Below are positions 36,937 to 45,228 of a DNA stretch of 64,000 nt, one piece after another. The translations under genes were made by a program, and so were the position numbers. The notes under the pieces were generated by a model, which saw only the letters and a list, made by a program, of their open reading frames with translations, did not search any database and was not told the origin of the DNA. This stretch comes from UBA1930 sp943371535. GTDB lineage: Bacteria > Bacteroidota > Bacteroidia > Chitinophagales > Chitinophagaceae. Positions within the stretch are counted from its first letter, which is position 1. Each line of letters starts with the position of its first letter. The DNA lies in assembly GCA_943371535.1 (NCBI GenBank), contig CALRVE020000001.1:128037-192036 (forward strand), written 5' to 3'.

Positions 36937-38745
36937 CTATTTTTTTATAAAAGTAACTGCACTTTTTCCATTTAATAGTATGGAATAAGCTCCATTTATA
37001 AGTCTTGAAATTGGTAAAGTAATAACTTGATTACCTTTTATAATATCTTTTATTATATTTATTTTTTGTACTCCTAAAGCATTTATAATTGTTATACTTA
37101 CGCTTTGGTTTTTAAATGAACCAATTGCAATATTTAAGAAGTTTGTTGCTGGGTTAGGATAAATATATTGGATGGATAAATCGTTTATTTTGGATATAGT
37201 TATTTGCTTTACTATACTATAGGTTATTTTGCCATCTTTATCAACCTGTTTTAAACGATAATAATTTATGCCATCTGAAAAATTTAAATCGTTAAAAGTA
37301 TATTGATTTGTTGCAGTACTGTTGCCCATTAATGCCTTAGAAGCAACAAATGCAATTGTTGTAAATCTATTGCCATCAGTGCTTCTCTCAATTTCAAAAC
37401 CATTGTTGTTTATTTCGTTCAGTGTATTCCAAAATAATTGTATTTGATTGTTTTTTTTCAGCAAACTAAAATTATCTATTGTTACGGGTAATGACGTTAA
37501 TAAAAAGGTATTTACTGCATTAAATACTTTTTCTTCTACACAATAAAAAGCTGTGTTGCAAGAGGTATAACTACCAAATTTTCCATTGGTAATAAATACA
37601 ACTCCTGTTTTTGTGGCTGTATCAATAAAGGTATCGCTTATTAAACCATAGGCTTCGCCAGTATGGCCCCACATTATTTTGCCTGCAAATACTTGATCGT
37701 TTGTTGGGTTTGCAGTAGAAATTTGTAAGCCCAAACCCCATCTTCTAAATAAACCATAATAATTGTTACCACTCGCAGCATTGGTATAGGTATATTCTGG
37801 ATTTCGCATTCTTCTTACGGTGCTATCATTTAAAATTCTAACTCCAGAAAGCGAAATGCCATTTCTAGAAATCATAGATGTAAAAATTGCTAATTCTCTA
37901 GCACTAATTCTTAAATTACCTTGTGGCCCAAAAACCAACCCATTACTGCCAATTGTATATGTACTATAATTTCTAGGTGTTGGTGCAACGCCATTAAAGT
38001 TATCTGCTTGTGGTGTCCAAACATTGCTAACCCTTCTATATAAAGTTGCCAAATCATTAATGTCGGCAGCAATATCATCTATATTAAAACTACCAGTAAT
38101 GCCCAATGGTTGTAAAATATTTTGACGAACATAAATATCAAATCTTTGGTTCGATATCTTTTCAACCAAAGTTCCAATAACACCAAACTGTACATTCGAA
38201 TAATTAAAGTACGTACCTGGCCTTTCAGTTCTAAACATGTTAGCTGTATAGTAAGTGCCAGTGGGTGTAAGTAACTGGCTTATTGGTGGTGGCGTTAAAG
38301 CTGATGTAGCCGATAAAAAACCATTATAACCAGTGCCATCTTGTATGCTACTTTTGTGACTCAACAACATTCTAAAAGTAATTTTATCTGAAGGAAAATT
38401 GGGGTTACGCAATGTAAAACCTAAGTAAGAACTTACATCATCATCTAGTTGAAACAAATTTTGCTCGTATAATTTCATTAGGGCTACAGCCGAAATTGAT
38501 TTGCTAATAGAGGCTATTCTATATCTAGTGTTGGCATTAACTGGTAAATCGCTAGCTATATTTCTTTTCCCAAAATATCCTTGGTAGGCTATACTATCTC
38601 CTCGAATAGCAATTACCGACATGCCAGCCAAAGCTTCATCGTTTGCGATTGTTTGTAATCCAGCAGTAAGTGCAGCGTCTTGTGCTTGATTTTTATTTAT
38701 CAGAAGCAAAAAACAGATTACTAAGGTATACAATTTTACAAGCAT
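36937..38745 (-). CDS. Secreted class C beta-lactamase-type serine hydrolase with T9SS sorting domain
   Basis: 602 aa from ATG 38745, chosen because a signal peptide follows (MLVKLYTLVICFLLL). The hydrolase domain (about residues 28-410) has the SxxK pair Ser79 and Lys82 (ASISKS), a YSN motif near residue 183 (YFNYSNVQFG) and HTG near 360 (WGHTGEAYG). These fit the PF00144 family of beta-lactamases, D-aminopeptidases and esterases; the substrate cannot be named. Next come a linker domain (NNNGFEIERSTDGNRF) and a T9SS C-terminal domain from YPNPATNFLNIAI. It should be exported like the pectate lyase. The gene sits between hom and a decayed hom 3' copy, which suggests arrival by insertion or duplication. 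Confidence 0.85.
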   Translation of the reverse strand: MLVKLYTLVICFLLLINKNQAQDAALTAGLQTIANDEALAGMSVIAIRGDSIAYQGYFGKRNIASDLPVNANTRYRIASISKSISAVALMKLYEQNLFQLDDDVSSYLGFTLRNPNFPSDKITFRMLLSHKSSIQDGTGYNGFLSATSALTPPPISQLLTPTGTYYTANMFRTERPGTYFNYSNVQFGVIGTLVEKISNQRFDIYVRQNILQPLGITGSFNIDDIAADINDLATLYRRVSNVWTPQADNFNGVAPTPRNYSTYTIGSNGLVFGPQGNLRISARELAIFTSMISRNGISLSGVRILNDSTVRRMRNPEYTYTNAASGNNYYGLFRRWGLGLQISTANPTNDQVFAGKIMWGHTGEAYGLISDTFIDTATKTGVVFITNGKFGSYTSCNTAFYCVEEKVFNAVNTFLLTSLPVTIDNFSLLKKNNQIQLFWNTLNEINNNGFEIERSTDGNRFTTIAFVASKALMGNSTATNQYTFNDLNFSDGINYYRLKQVDKDGKITYSIVKQITISKINDLSIQYIYPNPATNFLNIAIGSFKNQSVSITIINALGVQKINIIKDIIKGNQVITLPISRLINGAYSILLNGKSAVTFIKK

Positions 38746-38875
38746 ATAAAATATATTAATGTGTGTAGGCACAAGTTAGTAATATTTATTAGAAAGGGAG
38801 GTAAATTATTAAATAAATTTTCTAAGTTCATATAGGCATAACTATTTTAATTGAAAACTTATCTTACAATTTTAA

Positions 38876-38893
38876 AACCTTTTAGTAAAGGTT
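38876..38893 (-). terminator. Possible terminator overlapping the hom stop
   Basis: Stem AACCTTT/AAAGGTT with a 4-nt loop overlaps the hom stop codon and is followed on the minus strand by TTTTAAAATT. The stem is short and the T run broken. Confidence 0.4.
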
Positions 38894-40148
38894 ATAACAC
38901 ACCAGCCAATTCCAAACTTCTTTTCTGTACATCTCTATAATCAATATTTTCAATAATTGGTTCTGGTGTAAGAATTAAAGAAACATCATGTTGTTTCCAC
39001 CAATCATCTTTCAATAATTTTTCAGCATGAATTACACCAACAAAATAACTTCTTTGTTGACCACTATGAAATTCTTCAATCCATTCAAACGCATCTTTTT
39101 GAACGCTTTTTAAATTGTCGTAACTCACATATACTTTTAAATAGTATTCATTGCTCAATTTATTTTCTACTGATTGATATTTCTTCTTGTACTCGTATTT
39201 ATAATTGTAACGCAAGGCAGAAATATCAATCAATACAGCTGATGCAGTTGGAAAACTTCCTGCTCCTTTACCATAAAAGAATTGCTTATCCGAAAATCCA
39301 CTTTCAATCACCACACCATTGTATTCATTTTCTACATTGTACAATTGAGTATCGGCAGTTACAAACTGTGGCAACAAATAGGCTGCAATTTTTCCATTTT
39401 TTAGTTTAACTGCTTTAGCTACTAGTTTAATTTTAAACTCTTTTTCATTGGCTACTTTTGCATCTTGTACTTGAATATTTTGTATGCCATTAAACAGTAT
39501 TGAAGTTGGTTGGGTTACAATGCCATAAGCATGCACCAATAAAATGGTGAGTTTGTTTACAGCATCAATTCCCAATACATCGAGGCTTGGATTACTTTCA
39601 GCAAAACCCAATTGTTGAGCTTGTAATAAGGCTTCCACAAATTCTAATCCCTCATTAAAAATTTTGGACAAAATAAAATTGGTACTACCATTTACAATGC
39701 CACTAACGCTATGCAGTAAGTCATTGTCGTAGTATTCTTCTAAATTTCTTATTACAGGAATGGATGCACAGGTAGATGCTTCATACAAAAAAGGTACATT
39801 ATGTTTTTTTTGTAAAGCCAATAATTCTTCTAAATGTTCTGCTATTAATTTTTTATTGGCACTTACAACAGCTTTGCCTTTTTTTAAGGCTTCAGTTACA
39901 ATATAATAAGCAGCATCGGCATCATCAATTAATTCAACAATTACGTTGATAGAATCATCGTTCAAAACTTCATTTGCTAACTGTGTAAATATTTCTCCCG
40001 GTGCATTTCTTTTTTTATCAGGATGTTTAATGACAATTCTTTTAATCCTTGCATTAAGGGAAGGCGTTTGTTTTAAAATTTTATATAAGCCTTCGCCTAC
40101 TACGCCAAAGCCAAATAATCCCAGAGTTAATTGTTTATGTGTTGACAT
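38892..40148 (-). CDS. hom: Homoserine dehydrogenase
   Basis: Reduces aspartate semialdehyde to homoserine, the branch point to methionine and threonine. 418 aa from ATG 40148 (MSTHKQLTLGLFGFG); the short upstream extension to 40172 is in repeat DNA. The NAD(P)-binding loop is GFGVVGEG near residues 12-19. The catalytic part has SANKKLIAEH, YEASTCASIPVIRNL and GIVNGSTNFILSKI. The last 90 residues differ from a standard ACT domain and include SGQQRSYFVGVIHAE. It is the third gene of the SAM-riboswitch operon metY-metX-hom. Its last 189 bp are duplicated at 36683-36870. Confidence 0.93.
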   Translation of the reverse strand: MSTHKQLTLGLFGFGVVGEGLYKILKQTPSLNARIKRIVIKHPDKKRNAPGEIFTQLANEVLNDDSINVIVELIDDADAAYYIVTEALKKGKAVVSANKKLIAEHLEELLALQKKHNVPFLYEASTCASIPVIRNLEEYYDNDLLHSVSGIVNGSTNFILSKIFNEGLEFVEALLQAQQLGFAESNPSLDVLGIDAVNKLTILLVHAYGIVTQPTSILFNGIQNIQVQDAKVANEKEFKIKLVAKAVKLKNGKIAAYLLPQFVTADTQLYNVENEYNGVVIESGFSDKQFFYGKGAGSFPTASAVLIDISALRYNYKYEYKKKYQSVENKLSNEYYLKVYVSYDNLKSVQKDAFEWIEEFHSGQQRSYFVGVIHAEKLLKDDWWKQHDVSLILTPEPIIENIDYRDVQKRSLELAGVL

Positions 40149-40166
40149 GTTTTTATTTTTTGGTTT

Positions 40167-40336
40167 TACCACAGAGCAAGGGAGTTAAAGAAGTTACACA
40201 GAGTTTTTCTTTGTGCAATCTTTGTGTTCTTTGTGTCTTTGTGGTTATGTTTATTTTACCACAGAGTAACTGAGTAAAAGAGTTTGCATAGAGTTTTTCT
40301 TTGTGAATTTTTGTATTTTCTGTGTCTCTGTGGTTA
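40167..40336. repeat. Two tandem CACAGAG...CTTTGTGGTTA elements between metX and hom
   Basis: Two units of about 80 bp, 40167-40247 and 40257-40336. Each starts TACCACAGAG and ends TGTGGTTA, and carries GAGTTTTTCTTTGTG in the middle. The ends are inverted repeats, so each unit can fold into a long hairpin. The second unit overlaps the metX stop. Related elements lie at 18126-18227 and, as halves, at 18340-18376 and 60341-60379. Confidence 0.75.
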
Positions 40337-41377
40337 ATTAATTAATTCGTCTCTTTTCAAAAAGCCTCTTAACAGTAAAGTAATTTTTTCATGTTCCAAT
40401 AGAAATCCATCGTGACCATAATGAGAATTGATAATGGTTAATTCTGCATTGGGAATATGTGCTACTAAAAACTCTTGTTCTTGAATAGGGAATAAAATAT
40501 CAGTTTTAATACTAATCACCAAAGCTTTTGCCTGTATACTTTTCAGAGCATCAATAATACTTTTTCTTCCTCTTCCTACATTGTGTGTATCCATTGCTTT
40601 AGTCAAAAACCAATAGCTAAAAGCATTGAAGCGATTGGCTAATTTTTGCCCCTGATATTGCTGATAGGTTTCTGCTTTAAACACTTGTTCATCTATTGGT
40701 AAGCTGTCATCAACAACACCTGTTTGTGTTTCTGTATAAGCTTGATAATGCCTGTAAGAAATCAATGCCAATGAACGTGCAGTTTTCATGCCTTCAATTC
40801 CGGCTTTTGGTTGTTGGTTTTTCCAGGTAGGATCGTTTTCAATACACATTCTTTGCGATTTATTGAAAGCAATTCCCCAAGGCGAATGTTGTGCATTGGT
40901 AGCAATGGGTACAATATATTCAAACAATTTAGGCTGCTCAATAGCCCATTCTAACAATTGTTGTCCACCCATACTTCCACCAATACCCATGTGAATTTTT
41001 TCGATGCCTAAACTTTCTTTCAACAATTGATAAGCTCTAACCATATCTCTTGTTGTAAATAATGGGAAGTTATGGTAGTAAGGTTCGTTTGTAAGTGGAT
41101 TTACGTCAAGTGGTCCAATACTTCCATAGCAACTATTAGGCATATTTACACAAACAATAAAATACTGTTGTGAATTTATTATACAACCATTACCCACTAT
41201 GCCTGGCCACCATTCAATAGGATTACTGTTAGCAGTAAGGGCATGAAAAACCCAAACCACATTGCTTTTAGTTGTATTCAATTCACCAAAAGTATGATAC
41301 GCCAAATGTAGCTGTGGTAATGATTTACCACTTTCTAAATGAAAAATTTCCTTACTGATAAATGTTTGATAAGACAT
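40334..41377 (-). CDS. metX: Homoserine O-acetyltransferase
   Basis: Acetylates homoserine with acetyl-CoA for methionine synthesis. 347 aa alpha/beta hydrolase. The nucleophile is Ser135 in GIGGSMGGQQ. The acid is Asp in ISIKTDILFP near residue 292, and the base His in HYGHDGFLLEH near 325. WVFHALTANSNP and NMPNSCYGSIGP are typical. The C-terminal two-CBS extension of some homologues is absent. It lies between metY (106 bp, with a stem-loop) and hom in the SAM-controlled operon. Some MetX-like proteins use succinyl-CoA; that cannot be excluded by eye. Confidence 0.93.
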   Translation of the reverse strand: MSYQTFISKEIFHLESGKSLPQLHLAYHTFGELNTTKSNVVWVFHALTANSNPIEWWPGIVGNGCIINSQQYFIVCVNMPNSCYGSIGPLDVNPLTNEPYYHNFPLFTTRDMVRAYQLLKESLGIEKIHMGIGGSMGGQQLLEWAIEQPKLFEYIVPIATNAQHSPWGIAFNKSQRMCIENDPTWKNQQPKAGIEGMKTARSLALISYRHYQAYTETQTGVVDDSLPIDEQVFKAETYQQYQGQKLANRFNAFSYWFLTKAMDTHNVGRGRKSIIDALKSIQAKALVISIKTDILFPIQEQEFLVAHIPNAELTIINSHYGHDGFLLEHEKITLLLRGFLKRDELIN

Positions 41378-41432
41378 TTTTTGTTATCGGCTTTTAGTTG
41401 TTGTAGAGAACGGAAGTCGCTTAAACTGAAGT

Positions 41433-41477
41433 CGCTAGTCAGGAATCAAACTTGTGACTCACGATTCCCGACTAGCG
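41433..41477. repeat. 15-bp inverted repeat in the metY-metX gap
   Basis: CGCTAGTCAGGAATC pairs with GATTCCCGACTAGCG, one mismatch, 15-nt loop containing GTGACTCAC. No T run follows on the minus strand. Likely a dispersed repeat that forms an mRNA hairpin inside the operon. Confidence 0.7.
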
Positions 41478-41483
41478 TTTCTT

Positions 41484-42812
41484 TTATCCAATTACCAAAT
41501 CTTCTTGAAATACTTTTATAAATGCCTGCTCAAAATCGGCTTTAATATCTTCAATATGTTCAATTCCTACGCTTACACGTATTTGATTGGGTGCAACGCC
41601 ACTTGCCAATTGTTCAACTTCACTCAATTGCTCATGTGTGGTTGAAGCAGGATGTATCACCAATGTTTTAGCATCTCCCACGTTTGCTAAATGGCTAGCT
41701 AGTTTTAATGAATCGATAAACTGAGCTGCGTTTTCTTTACCACCTTTAATGCCAAATTGTAATACACCACCAAATCCGTTTTTCAAATATTTTTTTGCCA
41801 AAGTATGATAAGCATTGCTTTCTAAACCTGGATATAAAACATACTCAACACTTGGATGACTTTCTAACCATTGTGCCAATGCTAGCGTGTTTTGTACATG
41901 ACGTTCAACTCGTAAAGAAAGTGTTTCTAACCCTTGCAATAACAAGAATGAATTGAAAGGTGATTGTGCTGCACCAAAATCTCTTAACCCTTCTACTCTT
42001 GCACGAATTGCAAAAGCAATATTGGGTAAACCTAAAGGATTATTTACACCAAATACTTCTGCAAATTTTAATCCATGATAGCCTTCACTTGGCTCAGTAA
42101 ATTGAGGAAACTTTCCATTGCCCCAATCATATGTTCCACCATCAACTATAACACCACCAATGGTTGTACCATGACCACCAATCCACTTGGTTGCACTTTC
42201 TACAACAATGTTAGCACCATGTTCTAAAGGCTTGAATAAATAACCACCTGCACCAAATGTATTGTCTACAATTAATGGCAAATCATATTCTTTAGCCAAT
42301 GCTGCAAACTTTTCAAAATCTGGAATGTTTAAACGAGGATTACCAATGGTTTCCAAATAAATGGCTTTGGTATTTTTATCAATTAATGGAACAAAACTTT
42401 CTACATCATCACCATTGGCAAAACGAGCTTCAATACCTAAACGTTTAAAGGCAACTTTAAATTGATTGTGTGTACCACCATATAGAAATGAAGTGGATAT
42501 AAAATTGTCGCCAGCCTGTAAAATATTGTTCAATGCTAAAAACTGTGCTGCTTGTCCGCTAGCTACTGATACTGCTGCAACGCCACCTTCCAATGCTGCA
42601 ATTCGTTGTTCAAACACATCGGTTGTCGGGTTCATAATTCTGGTGTAAATATTACCAAATGCTTTTAAGCCAAATAAATTGGCAGCATGTTCAGCATTAT
42701 CAAATCCATAAGAAGTGGTTTGATAAATAGGTACTGCACGGCTTTTAGTGGTTGGATCAATTTGTTGTCCTGCGTGCAATTGCAATGTTTCGAAACGAAG
42801 TTGTTGGCTCAT
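41484..42812 (-). CDS. metY: O-acetylhomoserine sulfhydrylase (MetY)
   Basis: PLP enzyme that combines O-acetylhomoserine with sulfide to give homocysteine. 442 aa, typical for MetY. The PLP lysine is Lys209 in ESATKWIGGHGT. The N-terminus has ETLQLHAGQQIDPTTKSRAVPIYQTTSYGF, and IYTRIMNPTTDVFEQRIAALEGG follows. It is the first gene after the SAM-I riboswitch and terminator, so it should be shut off when SAM is plentiful. The sulfide can come from the divergent cys genes. Confidence 0.95.
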   Translation of the reverse strand: MSQQLRFETLQLHAGQQIDPTTKSRAVPIYQTTSYGFDNAEHAANLFGLKAFGNIYTRIMNPTTDVFEQRIAALEGGVAAVSVASGQAAQFLALNNILQAGDNFISTSFLYGGTHNQFKVAFKRLGIEARFANGDDVESFVPLIDKNTKAIYLETIGNPRLNIPDFEKFAALAKEYDLPLIVDNTFGAGGYLFKPLEHGANIVVESATKWIGGHGTTIGGVIVDGGTYDWGNGKFPQFTEPSEGYHGLKFAEVFGVNNPLGLPNIAFAIRARVEGLRDFGAAQSPFNSFLLLQGLETLSLRVERHVQNTLALAQWLESHPSVEYVLYPGLESNAYHTLAKKYLKNGFGGVLQFGIKGGKENAAQFIDSLKLASHLANVGDAKTLVIHPASTTHEQLSEVEQLASGVAPNQIRVSVGIEHIEDIKADFEQAFIKVFQEDLVIG

Positions 42813-42910
42813 CTTTTTTTGTTTTTGAGTTTGATGAAAATTGGTTAAACAATAAGGTTCCGTAGCAAAAAATTTTCAAGAAAGTAAGAGGAAGACTTAA
42901 CAAATGGGCA

Positions 42911-42944
42911 ATAAAAAAGCTCATCTGTTAAGTCAGATGAGCTT
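42911..42944 (-). terminator. Riboswitch-controlled terminator upstream of metY
   Basis: On the minus strand a perfect 11-bp stem AAGCTCATCTG/CAGATGAGCTT (6-nt loop) is followed by TTTTTTAT. It lies between the SAM-I aptamer and the metY start, the place of a transcriptional expression platform. Confidence 0.85.
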
Positions 42945-42992
42945 GATATGTTGTAGCGATACAATCGCTGTAAATTTTCAAACTGTACTCTG

Positions 42993-43107
42993 ACTTATCT
43001 CTTTCCTGCATATTGTAGGAATTGAGTTTGCACCTTCTTTTAGTTGAGTAAACTAAAAGGGTTGCAAAGGTTTCATTGGGCAAATCCCTCCACCTTTCTT
43101 GATAAGT
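42993..43107 (-). ncRNA. SAM-I (S-box) riboswitch aptamer
   Basis: On the minus strand P1 is ACTTATC (43107-43101) paired with GATAAGT (42999-42993). The conserved core follows: AAGAAAGGTGGAGGGA, then TGCCCAATGAAACC, GCAACC, a variable P3 stem (CCCTTTTAGTT/AACTAAAAGAAGG region), GGTGCAAACTCAATTCC and GGAAAGAGATAAG. Binding of S-adenosylmethionine should favour the downstream terminator and silence metY-metX-hom. All key S-box blocks are visible by eye. Confidence 0.93.
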
Positions 43108-43127
43108 AATTGTTTAAAGAACTATTG

Positions 43128-43159
43128 CAAATGTATAAGTACGTTTATGAAACTGCAAA
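43128..43159 (-). promoter_or_regulatory. Promoter of the met operon
   Basis: Minus strand: TTTG (43159-43156), 20-bp spacer, TACATTTG (43135-43128). Full match to the Bacteroidetes consensus, placed about 20 bp before the riboswitch. Confidence 0.75.
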
Positions 43160-43460
43160 ATTTATTTTAATAAAATATTTGTTAACTTCTTATAAGCCTT
43201 GTGTTTATTGAGTTTCAGGGCATCGTGTTCATGTCAAACAACAAACACTTGTTAGTGAAAAAATGAGTGTTTAAAACTAGATTATACAATTTTCTTTAAA
43301 ACTCTACTCAATTTATAGATTAAACAATTACTTTTACCTACTAAATTAGTAGACAATGAAACTTTCTTTGATGCATACACATAAATTTATTTGTTGTTTC
43401 TATTGTTAATAACAGTCAATTAAGCAATATCATTTTCTTCACTATTATGTATCATTCAAT
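43160..43460. other. Divergent met-cys intergenic region
   Basis: About 300 bp between the met promoter and cysH. It holds the palindrome at 43338-43352 and, nearer cysH, TTTATTTG around 43387-43394, an imperfect -7 box. Repeated ACAAACACTTGTTAGTG-like sequence near 43243 can pair weakly. No gene seen. Confidence 0.5.
43338..43352. promoter_or_regulatory. Palindrome CTACTAAATTAGTAG upstream of cysH
   Basis: Perfect 7+1+7 palindrome 108 bp before cysH. A similar CCTACT-AAAAA-AGTAGG lies in the cysH-cysD gap. Possible operator for a sulfur regulator (for example Rrf2 type); the regulator is not in the window. Confidence 0.45.
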
Positions 43461-44189
43461 TTGGAAACACCACAAAAAAATATCGAATCGGTTTTAGTAC
43501 ACATCAATCCACTAAATATTGTTGAAAGTGTAGCCAATATTGCATCAGCTTATAACGGCAAAGTTGTTTTTTCTACTAGTTTTAGTTGGGAAGATCAGGT
43601 AATTGGATATACTATTTTTAAGAATAATTTGCCTGTTGATGTTTTTACTTTAGATACTGGAAGATTGTTTGCCGAAACCTATGCCACTTGGAGCAGAACG
43701 CTTGAATTATACAATGCTAAAATTACTGCTTATTATCCTGACGCAAGTGTGTTGCAAACCTTTGTAGCCGAAAATGGTCCGAACAGTTTTTATGAATCGT
43801 TTGACAATAGAAAACAATGTTGCTACATACGTAAAGTAGAGCCATTGCAACGTGCATTAAAAGGTAAAGCTGTTTGGATTACAGGAATTAGAGCAGCACA
43901 TTCTAATGGGAGAAATGATATGCCATTGGTTGAATATGATGAAGTGAACGATATTATCAAATATCATCCTTTGTTACATTGGACTACAGAAGAAGTAACC
44001 AACTTCATTAAAGCAAATGGAATTCCTTACAATCCATTGCACGATAAAGGTTTTGTAAGTATTGGTTGTATGCCATGTACAAGGGCCATTCAATCAGGTG
44101 ATGATTTTAGAGCTGGCCGTTGGTGGTGGGAAGATGCCGATAAAAAAGAATGTGGTTTGCATGTTCACCCACCTGTAAAAGCAAAATAG
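43461..44189 (+). CDS. cysH: Phosphoadenylyl/adenylyl-sulfate reductase CysH (iron-sulfur type)
   Basis: Reduces activated sulfate to sulfite. 242 aa starting at TTG 43461: no in-frame ATG lies nearby and the frame opens just upstream. The PP-loop domain has VVFSTSFSWEDQVIG and FTLDTGRLFAET. Two Cys pairs, Cys120-Cys121 (KQCCYIRK) and Cys203/Cys206 (GCMPC), are the 4Fe-4S ligands of APS-type reductases. ECGLHVH near the end holds the catalytic Cys. With cysD and cysN downstream and no cysC seen, APS is the likely substrate. Confidence 0.93.
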   Translation: METPQKNIESVLVHINPLNIVESVANIASAYNGKVVFSTSFSWEDQVIGYTIFKNNLPVDVFTLDTGRLFAETYATWSRTLELYNAKITAYYPDASVLQTFVAENGPNSFYESFDNRKQCCYIRKVEPLQRALKGKAVWITGIRAAHSNGRNDMPLVEYDEVNDIIKYHPLLHWTTEEVTNFIKANGIPYNPLHDKGFVSIGCMPCTRAIQSGDDFRAGRWWWEDADKKECGLHVHPPVKAK

Positions 44190-44207
44190 ATTTTTTTGAA
44201 ATAAAAC

Positions 44208-44224
44208 CCTACTAAAAAAGTAGG
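44208..44224. promoter_or_regulatory. Palindrome CCTACT-AAAAA-AGTAGG in the cysH-cysD gap
   Basis: A 6-bp inverted repeat around five A, 20 bp before the cysD ATG. Its half-site CTACTAAA is shared with the palindrome upstream of cysH. It could be an operator or an mRNA stem; no T run follows. Confidence 0.45.
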
Positions 44225-44243
44225 TTAATAGAATAAAAGAAGT

Positions 44244-45152
44244 ATGAGTAAATATCATTTAAATTACTTAGAACAATTGGAAGCAGAAAGCATTCACATT
44301 TTTCGTGAAATATCTGCTCAATTTGAGAAGCCTGCATTATTATTTAGTGGAGGAAAAGATTCTATCACTTTAGTACACTTGGCTCAAAAAGCTTTTGCTC
44401 CTGGTAAAATTCCTTTTCCACTGGTACATATAGATACTGGTCATAATTTTCAAGAAGCATTGGATTACAGAGATGCAATGGCTACAAGTGTTGGTGCAAC
44501 TTTAATTGTACGTAAAGTTGAAGATACTATTAAAGCAAAAAGTTTAACTGAACCTAAAGGGAAATTTCCAAGTAGAAACTGGTTACAGACCTACACTTTA
44601 TTAGATACCATTGAAGAGTTCAAATTTGATGCATGCATTGGTGGTGCAAGAAGAGATGAAGAAAAAGCCAGAGCAAAAGAAAGAATTTTTTCGGTGAGAG
44701 ATGACTTTGGTCAGTGGAACCCAAAATTGCAAAGACCAGAGCTTTGGAATATTTATAATGGAAGAATTAGTAAAGGTGAAAATGTTCGTGTATTCCCCAT
44801 CAGCAATTGGACTGAATTAGATATTTGGAATTATATTAAGCATGAAAATATTCAATTACCTTCTATCTATTTTGCCCATGAACGTGAAGTGATTGTACAT
44901 GAAGGTCAGTTGGTAGCTAATTCTCCTTACGTGAGCTTAGAAGTAACAGATGTAGTTATTAAAAAACAAGTTCGTTATAGAACAGTAGGTGATATGACTT
45001 GCACTGCAGCAGTAGAATCTAATGCATCAACATTAGAAGAAGTGATTAATGAAATTACTGCAGCTAAAATTAGTGAACGAGGTGAAACTAGAATTGATGA
45101 TAAGGTAACAGAGGCAGCGATGGAAGATAGAAAGAAGAATGGATACTTTTAA
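44244..45152 (+). CDS. cysD: Sulfate adenylyltransferase subunit 2
   Basis: Catalytic subunit of ATP sulfurylase, making APS from sulfate and ATP with CysN. 302 aa, standard length. The PP-loop SGGKDS is at residues 35-40. CIGGARRDEEKARAKERIFS and NWTELDIWNYI are characteristic, as is the ending MEDRKKNGYF. It follows cysH by 54 bp and precedes cysN by 76 bp in a sulfate assimilation operon. Confidence 0.97.
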   Translation: MSKYHLNYLEQLEAESIHIFREISAQFEKPALLFSGGKDSITLVHLAQKAFAPGKIPFPLVHIDTGHNFQEALDYRDAMATSVGATLIVRKVEDTIKAKSLTEPKGKFPSRNWLQTYTLLDTIEEFKFDACIGGARRDEEKARAKERIFSVRDDFGQWNPKLQRPELWNIYNGRISKGENVRVFPISNWTELDIWNYIKHENIQLPSIYFAHEREVIVHEGQLVANSPYVSLEVTDVVIKKQVRYRTVGDMTCTAAVESNASTLEEVINEITAAKISERGETRIDDKVTEAAMEDRKKNGYF

Positions 45153-45159
45153 ATAATGC

Positions 45160-45222
45160 TAAATGCAAAATTTTAAATGTTGAATTAATCTCATTTAAAA
45201 TTCAACATTCACAATTCAAAAT
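45160..45222. repeat. AATTCAACATT/AATGTTGAATT inverted repeat in the cysD-cysN gap
   Basis: AAATGTTGAATT and AATTCAACATT form an inverted repeat with a 13-nt centre, followed by CACAATTCAAAATT. Words of this kind are frequent Bacteroidetes intergenic repeats. It fills nearly the whole gap between cysD and cysN. Confidence 0.55.
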
Positions 45223-45228
45223 TATACA

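Noticed and set aside
43160..43337. Second riboswitch or leader peptide upstream of cysH
   Set aside because: No conserved aptamer core was seen on the plus strand, only weak inverted repeats.
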